A program made the position numbers and the translations under genes. Below the pieces are notes generated by a model. The model ran no database searches. It was given only the letters and a program-made list of their open reading frames with translations, and was not told where the DNA came from. A stretch of DNA of 64,000 nucleotides, from assembly GCA_015501585.1 (NCBI GenBank), contig JADNRY010000006.1, positions 744,001-808,000 of the forward strand. Direction: 5' to 3'. Within the stretch, counting starts at the first letter, position 1. Each line of letters starts with the position of its first letter. Below are positions 43,573 to 56,542 of the stretch, in pieces. The stretch is from Rhodocollybia butyracea. Its lineage: Eukaryota > Basidiomycota > Agaricomycetes > Agaricales > Omphalotaceae.

Positions 43573-44363
43573 ATGATACACGTCGATCGGAATCAGCATA
43601 CACCTGTTCTTTCGGCGCATTCCAAGCAAAATATTATAATTTCTGCAGAGACTCAGCTTCGGGACTGGACCGAATCTTCACCGAGAAAACAAGCCAGAAT
43701 TTCGTCTCCTTTGCAGCCAGAAACAATCCTTCCAGGGCCAACAACGCCCAAGGATAATCAGCCCATAACGGCCAATCCGGAGGCTCCTTCAACCCCGGCG
43801 AGTCCTGCAGACGGAAATTCAACATCACCCACCAGAGAACACAGCAGTTCCTCGCTGTCTCCCGTCACAGACACCCACAGTTCTCCGCCTCCAGCAACGA
43901 CGAATTCAACTTCAAACCTCGACGCTTCGGCGTTGGAGCAGCAAGCAGATGACAAGGCTTCTCGTCAATCCACCCCATTAAGCGAACTTTCGCCTCCGCC
44001 AGACGACGACGAAGACGAAAAGAAGGAAACCGAAAACTCTACAGAAGATGCAGATACAAAGAAGGAATTGCAGGAACTCCCAGAACATCCTTCGAACCCA
44101 TATCCTACTGCGCCTGCATCTTCTACATCTCCACACGATACCCAACCGCAACCTGGAGGAAAAGATCCAAAAGTGGTCGCCATTCTCGACCTGAATAGTG
44201 AGCTGTTTAAGTGGGTGGATCATGCTAGTCGATCACATACTCGTAATAATGTTCCTTCATAGGGCTTTGCTGGAGTTCCAGACACGTGGAATGAACTCTT
44301 CAGATACACGATTTCAGCAGTCAGTTTTCCCATATAAGTATCCAGCGACTGATCTTTTCTGAC

Positions 44364-44394
<31 letters not shown>

Positions 44395-45448
44395 GGCTAC
44401 TAGATTTGCATCCAGGCTGCAAAGTAATCTCAATTACCTTGCAACTGCGGCAGACCGCCCGGTTAGTATTTACCCTGGGCTTTGACTGTACTCTAACTTC
44501 CTCTTATCCAGAGTTCTCTTTCCACAACGAGCTTTCCTCCAATGGACCCGCCTCCGCCAATTGACTTTTTACCTATGGAGCGAATACAGCAGCTTTATGC
44601 CGACCTTCCCTCTATATTCTCAAGATCCATTGCTCGACATCCTTCGGCGAGCGGGATGGGCGGGAATAATTTAAAACGCGAACGTCCAGACGAGGGCTCA
44701 TCTGATCCGATGGCCGCACATAAGCGTCGGGATATAGGTGAAGGCAAATCTACAAACGGTGGCCTGATGCCTCCACCTTCATTACCGTTCCAGGACCAAC
44801 TCTCGAATGGGATTCCATCCTCTTCGTCTTCCTCCACAGCAAGTGGCTCGTCACCTATGCCCATGACCCCACAACTGTCTGTTGACGCAATGTCTGGTAT
44901 GAACTCGCCTGCACCCAGTCAGAATATTAGTGGTACCGGCAATCTGCCCAATGCAGGCATGTCAGAGGCCCAAATGAACCAAGCTACGGCGGCAATGCGG
45001 GAACGAAGGATGACCTCCATACGCGCTCAGCAGCCGCCAGGGATACAACCTTCTATACCTTCGACTCCTCAGCAACAAGGCGGAAGACACATGTCTCCTC
45101 CTTCATCCGCTGGCGGTTCGTCTAATCAGCAAATGTCACCTACATCCACTCATGGTGGGGGCATTGGCGGACCCTCAGCCCCCATGGGTAATTCGGGCCT
45201 CTCAAATAATACCGGTAGCGGTAGTGGAGGACTGTCTATGCAGCAATTACAGCAACAAGCTTTTGCACTTTTGCAGACTCAGCCCCCACATCCAATTGTG
45301 CAGTATGCGGCTCGCATGATACCAAACTTTAGCTCGTTACCCATGCAGGATCAAGCAAAGCGGATTTTCCAGGTGAATTTGTTTGCTTGCTCGCTCTAGT
45401 ATAAATCTTTACAGTGTAACACAGGTGATGCAGATGCGGCAACAACAG

Positions 45449-45494
<46 letters not shown>

Positions 45495-46651
45495 AACAGC
45501 AACAACAGCAACAACAGCAACAACAGCAACAACAACAGCATTCTTCGCCGCAGCAAATGAGCGGGAACATGTCTGGAATACCTAACGGTTCATTCCCCAA
45601 TCAATCGAGTCCGGTTTCTCCAATCACCCCTCAGGCACAGATGAACCCTATGATGATGGGTGGACAGGGCGGTATATCCGGCAGTATAGGAGGTGGTATG
45701 AGCGGGGGAGGCAATATCGGCAACATGAACCAGATGACACCAAACGCACGACAGCTAATGCTTATGCAACAAAGTCGGGGAGGAGGAGGAGCCGCTGGTA
45801 TAGGCGGGCATGGTGGAGCGATAGGATCAGGAGGCATAAATGCTATGAATAACATGAACGGTCTTTCTCCTCAGCAGATCGCTATGTTTCGTCAGCAGCA
45901 GCAGGCAGGACAAATGTCGCAGGGTGTTGGATCACCGACGCATTCGCATCATAGTGGAGGAGGGACTGGCTCGCCGATGTTACCTGGGAACGAGAATTTT
46001 CCTGCACTACGGTCAAATTCTGCTATTCCTGGAATTGCAAGAAGTGCGCGATCGCCACCAGATTCGATGGGAGTTGGTATGGGTGGTGGGATGGGTGGTG
46101 GGATGGGCGGTGGGATGGGTGTCATACCAGGGCCTGTAAATCAAACACCTCGTATGGCGCCAAGGGGAAATTCGATGGGTCAAGATGATTTTGCACGGAT
46201 GATGGGTGGCGCGGGCCCAACTCCCAGGGGCGGGATGATGGCAGGAGCTAGTTCAGGGAACTTTAGTCCACAGCAGATACAAAACTGGCAGCAGCAGCAG
46301 ATGATGGGCGGTGGCCGTCCTTCGAGTGCTCATGGTGGCGGCTATGGCAGTAGCGGAGCCATGGGAGCACCGTCGCCGTCCGGGAGTGCAGGAGGTGGAT
46401 TTGGTGGTGGTATGGGTTCCTCTTCTTATCCTTTCTCCACACCTTCACCAGGATTAGGCCACACTGGTGACTTTGCGTCTTCTAATCTAGGTATGGGTAT
46501 GCCCCGACATATGTCTGCCACACCTGCCCCCGGACAACATATGCAAAATCCAAACATGACTATGAACATGAACGGCATGAACAGTCCAATGAGTGCGGAC
46601 CAATTTCCTTTCATGTCAAATGGCTTTGACCCGTTCTCTTGGACTCAATGA
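43573..46651 (+). CDS. SS18/SSXT-like protein with polyglutamine and Gly/Met-rich tail
   Basis: Exons 43573-44210, 44263-44319, 44404-44461, 44512-45372 and 45425-46651 give 946 aa from the first ATG; the true start is uncertain. After a Ser/Pro/Thr/Glu-rich N-terminus, residues about 205-255 read LDLNSELFKALLEFQTRGM, then TRFQQFASRLQSNLNYLATAADR. This resembles the SSXT/SS18 N-terminal helical motif that binds SWI/SNF (BAF) ATPase subunits. The remainder is low complexity: Ser/Pro/Met/Asn-rich, QYAARMIPNFSSLPMQDQAKR, 33 consecutive Gln, then Gly/Met/Asn-rich prion-like sequence. It is most likely a nuclear co-activator subunit. The small motif limits certainty. Confidence 0.7.
45440..45538 (+). 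repeat. CAG/CAA repeat encoding 33 glutamines
   Basis: An uninterrupted run of 33 Gln codons in exon 5 of the SS18-like gene. CAA interruptions in CAA-CAA-CAG triplets are frequent, which should slow slippage expansion. The antisense leucine/cysteine frames here are artefacts. Confidence 0.95.
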
Positions 46652-48395
46652 GACTTTATTATAGGTTCCTAGCTTACCTAAATGGTTTTGCTTTGCTTGC
46701 TCTCGATGTGCTGTGTTTGCTGTGTGTTTGTCCCCCAACTCTAGAACTCTCCACTCTTTTCTCGCTACGATTGGTACCTGTCTACTTTATCACCATCTTG
46801 GTTGTTCGCGTTCGTCTTTCTCTCCTCCCTCTCCTCTTACCTCTTTCTTTTTGGTCTCTCCATTGTTCAATGCTGTATATTTTTTTGATCAACAGACAAC
46901 TTTGTTATGATTGGATCCAGGTTGGATTAATCTACTTGCATCCATACCATATTACCAACTGAGCTCATGGTTCTTTCTTTTGACATGTTTCTGTGGTTGT
47001 TCTAGTCGTAATATATATCCATACGCGCTCCCTTTTGTACATATAACCATGTACATATAGCCTAGCTGTAGAAAGACCAAAATTACTCTATCTTTTCATT
47101 CAGAATCAGCGCTTAACGGTATCACGTACATCCCGATGTACTACTTGACGCCCGACGGAGCTGTGTTTTCTTACACTTGTAGACCAAAAACCAGGACACT
47201 CGTTCCGTATAGAGTATTGTTTAATACTTTCTATCGCGAGTGGGACAAGGTCTGAGTATACGCTTCCTTGATTGTCTCTAGCTGGGATTGGCTTTAACAA
47301 GTCAAATGGCATATCAGAAAATCGCTAAATAATCCTTCGTTTTCCAAAGACCTTTGCATTCGTGCTGAGTGAGGAAATGTAGGTTTTGGCTTAGAATTTG
47401 CCATGGAGATTGGGCGTTCCAATTGAATATCTTTTCCTGGTCTTTTTCCTCCATACACACAGGTGCTCATTCAGGGAGCGCAAGCCGAGCTGGGACTGCG
47501 CGTAGTGCTTTACCAGCACACGCCCTCTTGGTTGTCTTCACAAAGACGCTGCTTTTCAACATTGTTGGATCTGCAACTCCTCATGCTCGCCTGCATGCTC
47601 GCTTCTAGACCTCGCTATCACGCTCAGTCATCCAACCACAGGTGGTCCCTACTACATTACACCGCGTAAAGCATTACCGGTTCATTTTCTGCCATGCATA
47701 TAGGCATCTTTACAGCTAGCATCCTCCATATGCTTTGCTTTTACTCCCCTGTTGGTTTGGCTCTCGTTTGCTTCCCGTGGATGCCCAGGCGATCTGGTTC
47801 CTAGCACTAGGTGCGCTTGCTGACCTCGGAGCAGTGTTGATTATGTGTATGGGAAGAACTCAGGGTTCAAGAGATGTTGAGTTAGTTACGTTCTTGAGTG
47901 CACTTCGTGGCACGCGGTTTTACTTTCTGCTTGTCTCGAGACAGACACTAGGCTACCGTGTAACTCGATTCAGACTACTCTTGGTCTACGGTGTTAATTT
48001 TTCTTCTTTCACTTCATTTCGGTGAGGTTTATCAATGATACATGCACTGCACAGTGAAAGTGAGCAACCCCTCTACTCTATGCCATTAGTTACTGATGCT
48101 ATTTAGCAGTGTCCTCTGCATTGAATGTACTCTTCGAATACATTTAAGTACTCTGCATATCATTGATGAAGTTATGTAAACTCTAAAACATTGATTTCGA
48201 GTCGATAAAATAAATACATAGAGCGCTTTCGTACGTGTACATGCTATAATTTATTACAATGTCCATCCTTGCAACATATGAATTACAAATGCATAACACC
48301 CAAGAAAAGAGGACTCTGGCCCTACGAAACATGATCCTATATGGAGCATGTACACCACAGACATTCCTTCTTGATTCAAAGTTTATCCAGCAACT
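46652..48395. other. Intergenic between convergent genes, 1.7 kb
   Basis: Pyrimidine-rich 3' flank of the SS18-like gene, then unremarkable sequence to the 3' end of the JmjC gene. Open frames are short and lack domains. No RNA gene is seen. Confidence 0.4.
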
Positions 48396-51300
48396 TCATT
48401 CTGACCCGATGGCCCCTTCTGCTCTCGTTTTACGTTCATCTCTCTGCTGAGAGCACGAAAGCCACGCAAACCACATCATGCTCTTGAGCTGTAAGATATC
48501 CTCTTTCCACACTTTGCTCTGGTTTTGCTCTCTGAACTCTCTAGTAAGCTGTTCGCATCGTTCGACGTTCTCGGGCGAGACGAAATCAACAGCGACTTTG
48601 ATACAGTCAGCGAGGTTGCAGACCTATCAGAGGAGCAAAGGTCAGTCAATGATAGGTATCGTAAGGCGGAAAACCCAAAAACCCACTTGATGTGCACATC
48701 CCGCGGGAATAAATACCGCTTCGCCGGGCCTTTGATAAACTCGAAAGCTGTAAACACCACATTCCTCCGCTAACTCCCTCCTCATCAACGGATCCAAGTA
48801 CACCTGTTGTCCATGGATAGGATCAGTCGGAAGCGCACCAGGAAATTTCTTCTTCAGATAATCCCGGAGCTTCACCGAATCTTCTGCGCGGAACAAGTCC
48901 CATGCGGCACACCCCGACGAGCCATCAGGACAGTTTGCAGCGTAGGTCATAACATTGAGCGCGTCTGCCATATCCATATGTAATCTAGTGGATCCTTTTG
49001 AGCCTATGTTCTCCTTCGACGCCATTGCGTTATACATTTTCGGTCCTGGAAACAGAGTTAACATGAAGATTCGTGAAGATTAGGTATTGAGGCTAACCTA
49101 GGTCTGGTGCAACGGCGTTCCGCGGGAAATGCGACGCGATATTCAGAGACCCATCCCTCCGAACATAGTTTGGTATCGGCACCGCCTGTGAGAAGTCGTC
49201 GTAAAGCTCCGGAAACGTTGTCTGGAAATCTGCTGAAGGCGGCCAGTCTTTCAACTTCCATATTTCGCCTTTACTGCACATGTTATCTGCAGCGCCACCC
49301 TCCGTTTCTCGACTCTCATATTTCCCAAATTCCGCGAAAAACTCGCCAACAGTAACCCTCTTGTTCGCATCCGATTGACATTCGATAATTAGGCAGTCTC
49401 GATCACCGTACGTTTTCATAAAGTACTCTGGCGTCCAATTGATCCGGAAACGCTGACCTACATCGGTGACCAGCATGGGAATGCCTTCTCTCCACATGCT
49501 TTGGAAGGTAGATGGGGTGAGATTGTCAAAGCTAAATGTAGGGATAGGATGCAAAGGTATATCAGGGAGGTGAGAAGGTGGCTGGTAAAGAGACTGAGGT
49601 GTTGCCGTCGGGTTGGGCTGGGATTGCGGAGGAAGATGATAAGATGCTGACTGAATTTGCGTGGCTGGACTCGGATCACTAAATGCATCATAGGAATACG
49701 CGTGAAGTTGAGACTGGTGCGACGGTTGCTCCAGCGATGGGCACTCTATCTGCGGCTGGAAATGAGGAGCGTGGGCGGTCTGTAGCTGCGAAACATAAGG
49801 TTGATGGTGATAGGGACGATATGGTTGTTGGTTACGCGATTGAAGCTCTGGGTAATGGTGACCGTATCCAATGTCCTTACTTCCGGAGGCCGTTACAGTT
49901 AGATCTGGAGGCGTCCGAACACCCGTACTATCTGATGCACTAGAGCCACTTTCTCTATGTTCATCCAAAGCCTGATTTTCTTCATCTTCCTGTTTCAAAA
50001 CGGTTTCCATATCTTTAATCGCTTCGTCCAACTCTTTTAAACAGAACCTTGAAACCGGCGTAAACTCTTCTGCTCGATGCTCTTCTCGTTTGGTACAACT
50101 GAGGAAGAAGGGATTAGAGTGGTTTTGCCTTTCTCTCCTAGCTTGCTGAGCGGCGATTCGGGAAGCTATTATGGACTGTAGCTCTGGCGTAGGATCTGCA
50201 TTTTTTAAGTCGGCGATAGGATCAGAGGTAAGTGTCACGACTTCTTCGTAACAATCAGCGCAGGACTCGCGACCACATAGACGACACATCCATGAGCAGC
50301 AAAAGAGAGAAGTCATACAGGTATCTAATGGAAAGTTAAGTGATTATGAGCCTGCGTGTATAGAATAGACTTGCCACAAGTGGCCCGCACATCAACCTCC
50401 CTAGGTCTGTAGATAATTTGCTGTGTATCTACATGCTTCCGTTCTTGTTGCAGGATGGGCAACAAATGTCTCGCAGTCACGCGCTATGACCACCTAAATC
50501 AACGGAAAGCAGGCGGTGCACAAACATTAAAGCCTACCATGGTCCATAGCACGTCCTTATCCAACAGTGATACATTCCATGTATTAGGAAAATCTATCAT
50601 CGGCTTCTCCGCCTTTTGGTTATTCACAAAGCTAGTTCCAACAATTTCCTTCTTCTCGTTCTTCAGAAAGATACGTAGACCGTGAAAACGACAAGTATCT
50701 CCTGCCCAACGGCGCACACACGAGACACAGCGGGGAAAGTCTTCTGTTTTGTATTTAGCAGACATGCATCGAGAGGTTTGCAAGTCCGGGGTCAACGAAG
50801 CGAAAGGGGATGACGATGATTCTGCTGGTTTGAGCATTCGCATACGATCTAAACGTGAAGAATGTTAAACCGCGCTTGCTAAGTAGTTCCTTGAAAGAAC
50901 GAACCTGAAGCTGATGATTCCTTGCCCTTTTCCGAAACATATGTGACTTTGGAAGCGAGATAGCCTACGAATATGTCAGGAGTTTGTTGAAGAAGCGATG
51001 AATATTTTCCTGACCATTCCTGATACGAAGCGCTTCGTCCTCTGTTCGTTTCTTCTTTGTGTATCCACGGTTTGGAGGAACTGCTACAAACGAAAAAGCT
51101 GAAAAAAACTATCGAGAAGAGTAATGTTTTGACGCACTGGAGGGTGTCTTTTTGAGCTTTTTTGGGTGAGATGACCCTGAAGCTTCGGATGATGCATTTC
51201 TCTTCCTCGAAGGTTGTCCTTGGTCATTGTGGACGTTCGCTGGACCGTGTGGATATAATGATTGCGCGGTGGAAATTGCAGCTTGTATTCGTGTAGAAGC

Positions 51301-51740
51301 ACGTTCTTGAAGCTGTAATGGACTCTGAGTAGAGTCCAAAAACATTGAATGATGATGTTGCTGGTCAAGGGCTACACGAGGCGCTTGTTGATTTGGGTAA
51401 TCACGATCTCCCGATAAGGCTGATAATATGAGTGATGACTCAACACAATTTTGCTGTTTAACTGACCACTGATGTTTGTTCCCCATTGTTCTCCTCCGTT
51501 AGTATAATAACCCTCATATCGATTTGAAGTTAATTCTTGGTCATTTCTAGAATTCCATTGTTCTTGGGGCTGAGCGTAGTCTAGGTTCCGGTACTGCTGA
51601 TGTTGGTGTACATGTCCTTGTGGCACCTGGTGCGGACCCGGAGCCTGAATCTGAGCTGGAGGATTCAGAATCTGCGAGAGGTTGGTCTTCGGTATCTGCA
51701 GAGTCCTTACGGGGATCTGGCCGTGATAGCCAACCGACAT
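48396..51740 (-). CDS. KDM3/JHDM2-like JmjC histone demethylase
   Basis: Nine exons (51467-51740, 51138-51419, 51015-51098, 50905-50964, 50538-50848, 50375-50483, 49098-50324, 48687-49045, 48396-48623) give 977 aa. In order: a Gln/His/Pro-rich N-terminus, PPNRGYTKKKRTEDE, and a Cys-rich unit (RCVSCVRRWAGDTCRFHGLR). A KDM3-type zinc finger follows (ATCDTCMTSLFCCSWMCRLC, then GRESCADC). A His/Gln/Pro-rich linker precedes the JmjC domain, with iron ligands His805 and Asp807 in TRLHMDMADALNVMTYA and His901 in GCAHQVCNLADCIKVA. DFVSPENVERC is the KDM3 ending block. The ligands are intact, so H3K9me1/2 demethylase activity is expected. The intron at 50325-50374 has a GC donor. Confidence 0.9.
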
Positions 51741-54700
51741 CTTCAATTCGGCGATGACCAGAAGCTGTCTAGAGGTTCAACAACGAAAAAACTTGAGGGT
51801 AAGATGAGAGTTCAGTAATAAGAGTCTTCGCCAATCAGATATTCGAAACATGTCCTCTTCAGGCGAGATCAATCGGGCTTTAAATTCTTCTGGCCCCATT
51901 CATCTATTGGTTCTCGTTTACCGCCGAAAACCGATAACTTGTAAATTTTATTTTTGATTCGACCTCGAGCTCGACGGTGGCGTTTACACGCAGGCTCCAG
52001 TGACAATAGGAACCACATACTAACCTTATGGCTTGCCGCTTGACACTATGAACAGCAGCAGGGCAAGGCTCTCTGCCTCACAAATTCTTCTCGATTCATC
52101 TGAGAAGGACGAATTGTATTGGTTGCGAGTTGCAAACGATCGACATTTCAGAAAAGGGTAAGGTACTAGGAAAAGACTCATTCTGAAATTTTGACTCCTC
52201 GTTCTGATCAACATGTTGGCCTACATACAGCAGGTCAACGTCAACGGTAATAAGTACATATCCGTGGTCAAGTTCGGTTATATGTCTTCCCACAAAACGT
52301 CCCCGAAATTCTCATTTATGACCAACTTGTAGAGCAACTTCATTCGAGAATTATTTCCTTCCGGGGAACGGAGGCGGTTCTCAACTGCCGCGCGGTCTGC
52401 CTTTACAATTCCCTCGCTATCGTGTGGAGAATCCGTACAATCCTAACGAGTTGAGCCTTTTATTCAGCCTCACAAAACCCTATGTCCATTCACAGCTCGT
52501 CCATGAACACTATGAAATCTCATGCCTCGCTGGAGTCTGATGGGGTAGAGGTAGTACTTGTGGTGATGATGCGGGAACTTTTCTAGCCTAACGTGTAATG
52601 TCAGAGAACAGTGCTCACAAAATCGGATGGCTGGCCCGAAAGGAATACATCACCATGGAATCATCGGGTCAGAACATAAGGCAACGAGTGGCAAGGAAAC
52701 GCTACTGCCTCTTTCGCGGGTCCAGTTAACTGAAGCTACGTAGAGTACGGTGAAGGTTCACCAAAATATCAAAGTCTATTACATGCAGTATGCGCCAGCA
52801 TAGGCACCAGAGCAGCGAGCGAAGCAGCAAGAACCACACAAAAGTGCACATCCATATCTAGATTCATTAGAGAAATGGGGTGTCAAGTCTGTGACAAAAG
52901 GGCTCGAATTCTGCATTCGAAATCTATACTGCCGAAGCGTAAGTATGTGCCGGAGTGATTTCCGAAGAGCTGCACGGCTGTGATTTTTTGTTAAGTGGAG
53001 CCTGAGGTTGGCCAGTACATCGAAGATCCGTTCCTTCAAGGAAGGCCAACTTCAGAGCCCTGGAATTTGTAGCCCGAGTCTGAGGCTGGTAAGCGCATCG
53101 AAGATCCTTTCCCTCATCAAGGACTTACTTTCGGAGCTCAAAAAAAATCCGCACATAGCGGTTGCATAGTGATCGTGTGCCAGGGGACTAGGACATAAGG
53201 ATGTACTTTCGCATACACAATTGCAAGCGTAGCTTACTGTGGGCTTGCATCGTTGTGATATTTTCTTTTATCGATTCACGATAATCTCCCAGTAATCTCC
53301 CACAGCTTCGGGGTTTAAATCCTGCTACGTTCCTGGCACTCCAAGTCGCTCCCAACTTCTCTGTCAGTCTGACAGGCTGACACGCAGAGACAAAGTAGGA
53401 AAAAGGCACTTGACACTGTGCACGGTGATGAAGACGATCCGTAATGAGGCCAGTAAATATGACGGACAATTACAGCGACTGTTTCTTGTTTCCTCCCGAG
53501 ATCAGGCCTCCCACATGTGCTCACTGCATGCGATACGTCGTTACTTGACGAGACGTTGATGGAAACAAAGACAAGTCTCCCCTCGAAACTTTCTGATCTA
53601 TGAGATACAGTCCTCAAGTTTGATCACAGAAGGGAGTTTGATGGACAAAAAAAGTTGATAATGTTCAAAGTATAGCTATATAATTGACGAGTGTCTCAAC
53701 AACCCGATTAACCTTAGAGAACCCAAGAATTACAAAATGGCTTCTTGAGGCGATGGTTCTTAACCGAAAGTTGTGTTCTTCGCCTACGGCCCTGCCTTTT
53801 TTTTTTTGACCTAAGCTATATGTATTCGGAGTCGCCCAAAAATCGCACCATTTTTGTCAAGACCCGATTGGCATCGAGTCCGCCTATCAACAATCGGGGG
53901 GACGCATATAGGGGGAGATCTGTAAGGACAGAGGCGTGGTGTTAAGAACAGGGCTATTTTGGGCATGATCCTCTGTCTCCGTATAATGTAAAGTCGAACT
54001 TTGAACAATACTAATAGAGTCGTTACCGAATAAATTTGACCTGACTGCAATTAAGAATGACTCTTATTCGGCGGTGAGGTCAATGTTTGAGTGTAAGCGA
54101 CCCGAAGCCTTCCGGAAAAGCGTTCGCGCTAGTAGCGAAATTTACTGGTATGGAACCACCCAACGTGTCTGAGTCCTTGTCTCGCGGATTCATCGCACGA
54201 AATTTGTCGTTGCATAGGCCCCATTGACACATCTGGCAGGCCTTGAGCCTTAGTAGTATGGGTACTAATAAACAGACCGTAAATCCAAGCTGGGAGGATG
54301 ATTGCAACCAACCCGCTATTTGCGCTATTTCGGAATAATTATCATTGTTTTGAGTAGAAACTTTCTGGAGGCACTCGGAGGATGTAAGTAGCAGATACAA
54401 CACGATATTGATCCCTGAGATAAATCACTGTGAGTGATACTTTTACGGCCGAGATAATTATAATTTAGGTACGAAGAAGCGATATGTGGGGGACAGCCCC
54501 ACATGGTGGTCTTTGCTTCTCATAGCGAGTGGATGGGGTTTGATTATATGTTCCGGCTGGGAATGGCCCAAGCGAGCTAAATGGCATTCTGGAAAACCAA
54601 CCCCCCCTTTTCCGAGGACCCTTCAAATTCCACACATCCAGGCCCTGCTTTTTCTGGGAAAGTGAGTTGGCTGCTCCCCAAGTGAAGAGCGCGTGTAGTG

Positions 54701-56542
54701 TATGCCTTCTTGTCTGTGCCCATGTCTTACTGAACAAGAACCTGAACTTATAACATTGTTCGTGGTTTGTAGGCCTTATTCCAAGTGCTCCCATAGCCTC
54801 CATGTTTGTATTTAAACTACAGTCGTGCCCCTCTACCTCGGGTTGTTTTTTCACGTATTTTCGGTTCATCTCTGGCCTTGCGTAGACATCTTTCACCCCC
54901 GTCGTGCGCTCTGTTACCATACTCCTCTTGTCTCAAGTTTTTCCATAGATGGGCTCACGTCCAGATCTCTGGTTCTGAGTGCTACGTGTGCCTCTGGCTT
55001 TGTTTGGCGATAATTTTGTGTATAGGAGTCTCAATCGAGTTGTGCGGTAGTAGCCTACTACTTAGCACTGGTCTCACTATATATACACATCCGTATGGAT
55101 TGTCAGTGTAGAACGAGGGTAGACTAGTACGGTGTCTCACGACAAAAAGCAAAAATAAAGTGTACGAAAGTACATGAACTGACTATTTCTCTACGACCTA
55201 GTTTCTCCGAGTCTTCAGACTCTGCTCTTGGTCCACGGTAACCCCCATATTTCCCTATCTTCCTCGATTGGAGCTTCGATGCGAAATCTAATACATCCAC
55301 TCCTGTATTGAAATACCTGTGTCGCTACATGTCACTCAATAAGTTATTCACTTGTCGACGTCAACATTACGGTACTCGAAACTTTGATCTGTAATTAAAA
55401 GCCACTGTGCCGGTTAGTGAAGGGACTGGATATAGCGCCAAAGCCGTGGCAGACCCGGCGGAGAACATCATATTCTCTAAGTTCACTAAAACTTTTAGTC
55501 TGTTCAAGAATTAAAATGCTCAGGCGCAATATATTTTATCTGAATGGCTCCCACAGCTTTTCGTCAACTTCGTAATGAAATCACTCGTCGACTCTCCAAA
55601 ATCATCGTTATGATTTGTACAATATCAACGTCACTAGCCATTTGAGTCTGCCTAGAGGAGACAGCCAAAATAACGCCCATAAGCAGACAGACGAACAAAA
55701 TTACATAGGAGTGCTTTGTACCTAGTTTGACCAGTTCTCAACGCAGGCAACTCGGACTTGGAGGGAATGATCTCCAAGCCCACACTCGAGTAGCAAGACT
55801 CAAGTACAATATGGAAACTGAGAAATGAACGTGTGATAAACGAGAAAGACCCATCAACAATGAGGGAGATCAATAACTACTGGCGTTGAGCCCTAGAAGT
55901 TAGGCACCAGATGGACTACTTACAATGCTCAAAGTAAACACCTGCTTCGGGACACCTGGAAGAACGTGATCAGGAAGGATTTAGATCCCCTCCACCATGA
56001 TGGTTATGGAGGGGGGGTAGCATACTGGGCCCGTCTAAGCTAGTCACCAGTGGCTTGACCATTCCTAAAAAATAGCTCGGCCTCGTGGCTTGCAAATTTC
56101 AACGGCTGGGGGGAGCGACTTTGCTCCGACATTATAGCGACGAGAGTCGCTGACGCTCCAAAAAAAAAAAAGAATCCAATACATCTATGATTCTATTTAC
56201 ACGCGAACGAGTATTCTCTTCGCAAAAGACTATCTATTCAATCGGAAAGAGCTCAGGTGACTTTTCCCAGGAACATCGGCATCCTTCGGCTTTGCACTCT
56301 CAACTACCAGACCGGGAGAGGCTTTCGTCAAGCACACAAAAAGTGAGTATCCTACGTCCCAGAACTGTTACTATCTTCTCCTGAATGCTGTTTGGATGGT
56401 GCATGTTGAATTTGGAAGAAATTAGAGCTTTTCGGTAGCTGGATTCGGATTTTGCGGACGGATAACGCACCCACTTTTTCTTTCTAGTTGGCCTTCATCA
56501 TCTTTTTATCTAGACTTACGCCTTATTTTACCAGGATTAAAA
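51741..56542. other. Gene-poor 4.8 kb
   Basis: No supported protein gene. Open frames such as 54465-54920 (-) and 54806-55111 (+) lack domains. Visible structures are a degenerate tandem pair (53003-53138) and two small hairpins, ATGTGGGG/CCCCACAT near 54484-54504 and CCCCTCCA/TGGAGGGG near 55987-56014. A GC-rich structured stretch ends in an A-tract at about 56085-56171. The right end contains the RPL2 promoter. Confidence 0.35.
53003..53138. repeat. Degenerate tandem repeat of about 78-bp period
   Basis: Two diverged copies share TGAGG(T/C)TGG, CATCGAAGATCC and a CAAGGA block with similar spacing (starting near 53003 and 53081). The first copy also has inverse GGTTGGCC/GGCCAAC segments. 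No function can be assigned. Confidence 0.5.

Noticed and set aside
45329..45600. Minus-strand frames encoding long leucine or cysteine runs
   Set aside because: They are antisense reads of the CAG/CAA glutamine tract in the SS18-like gene.
54465..54920. A 151-codon minus-strand frame as a gene
   Set aside because: No domain, no splice structure, composition unlike the supported genes, and it lies in a repeat-bearing gene-poor tract.
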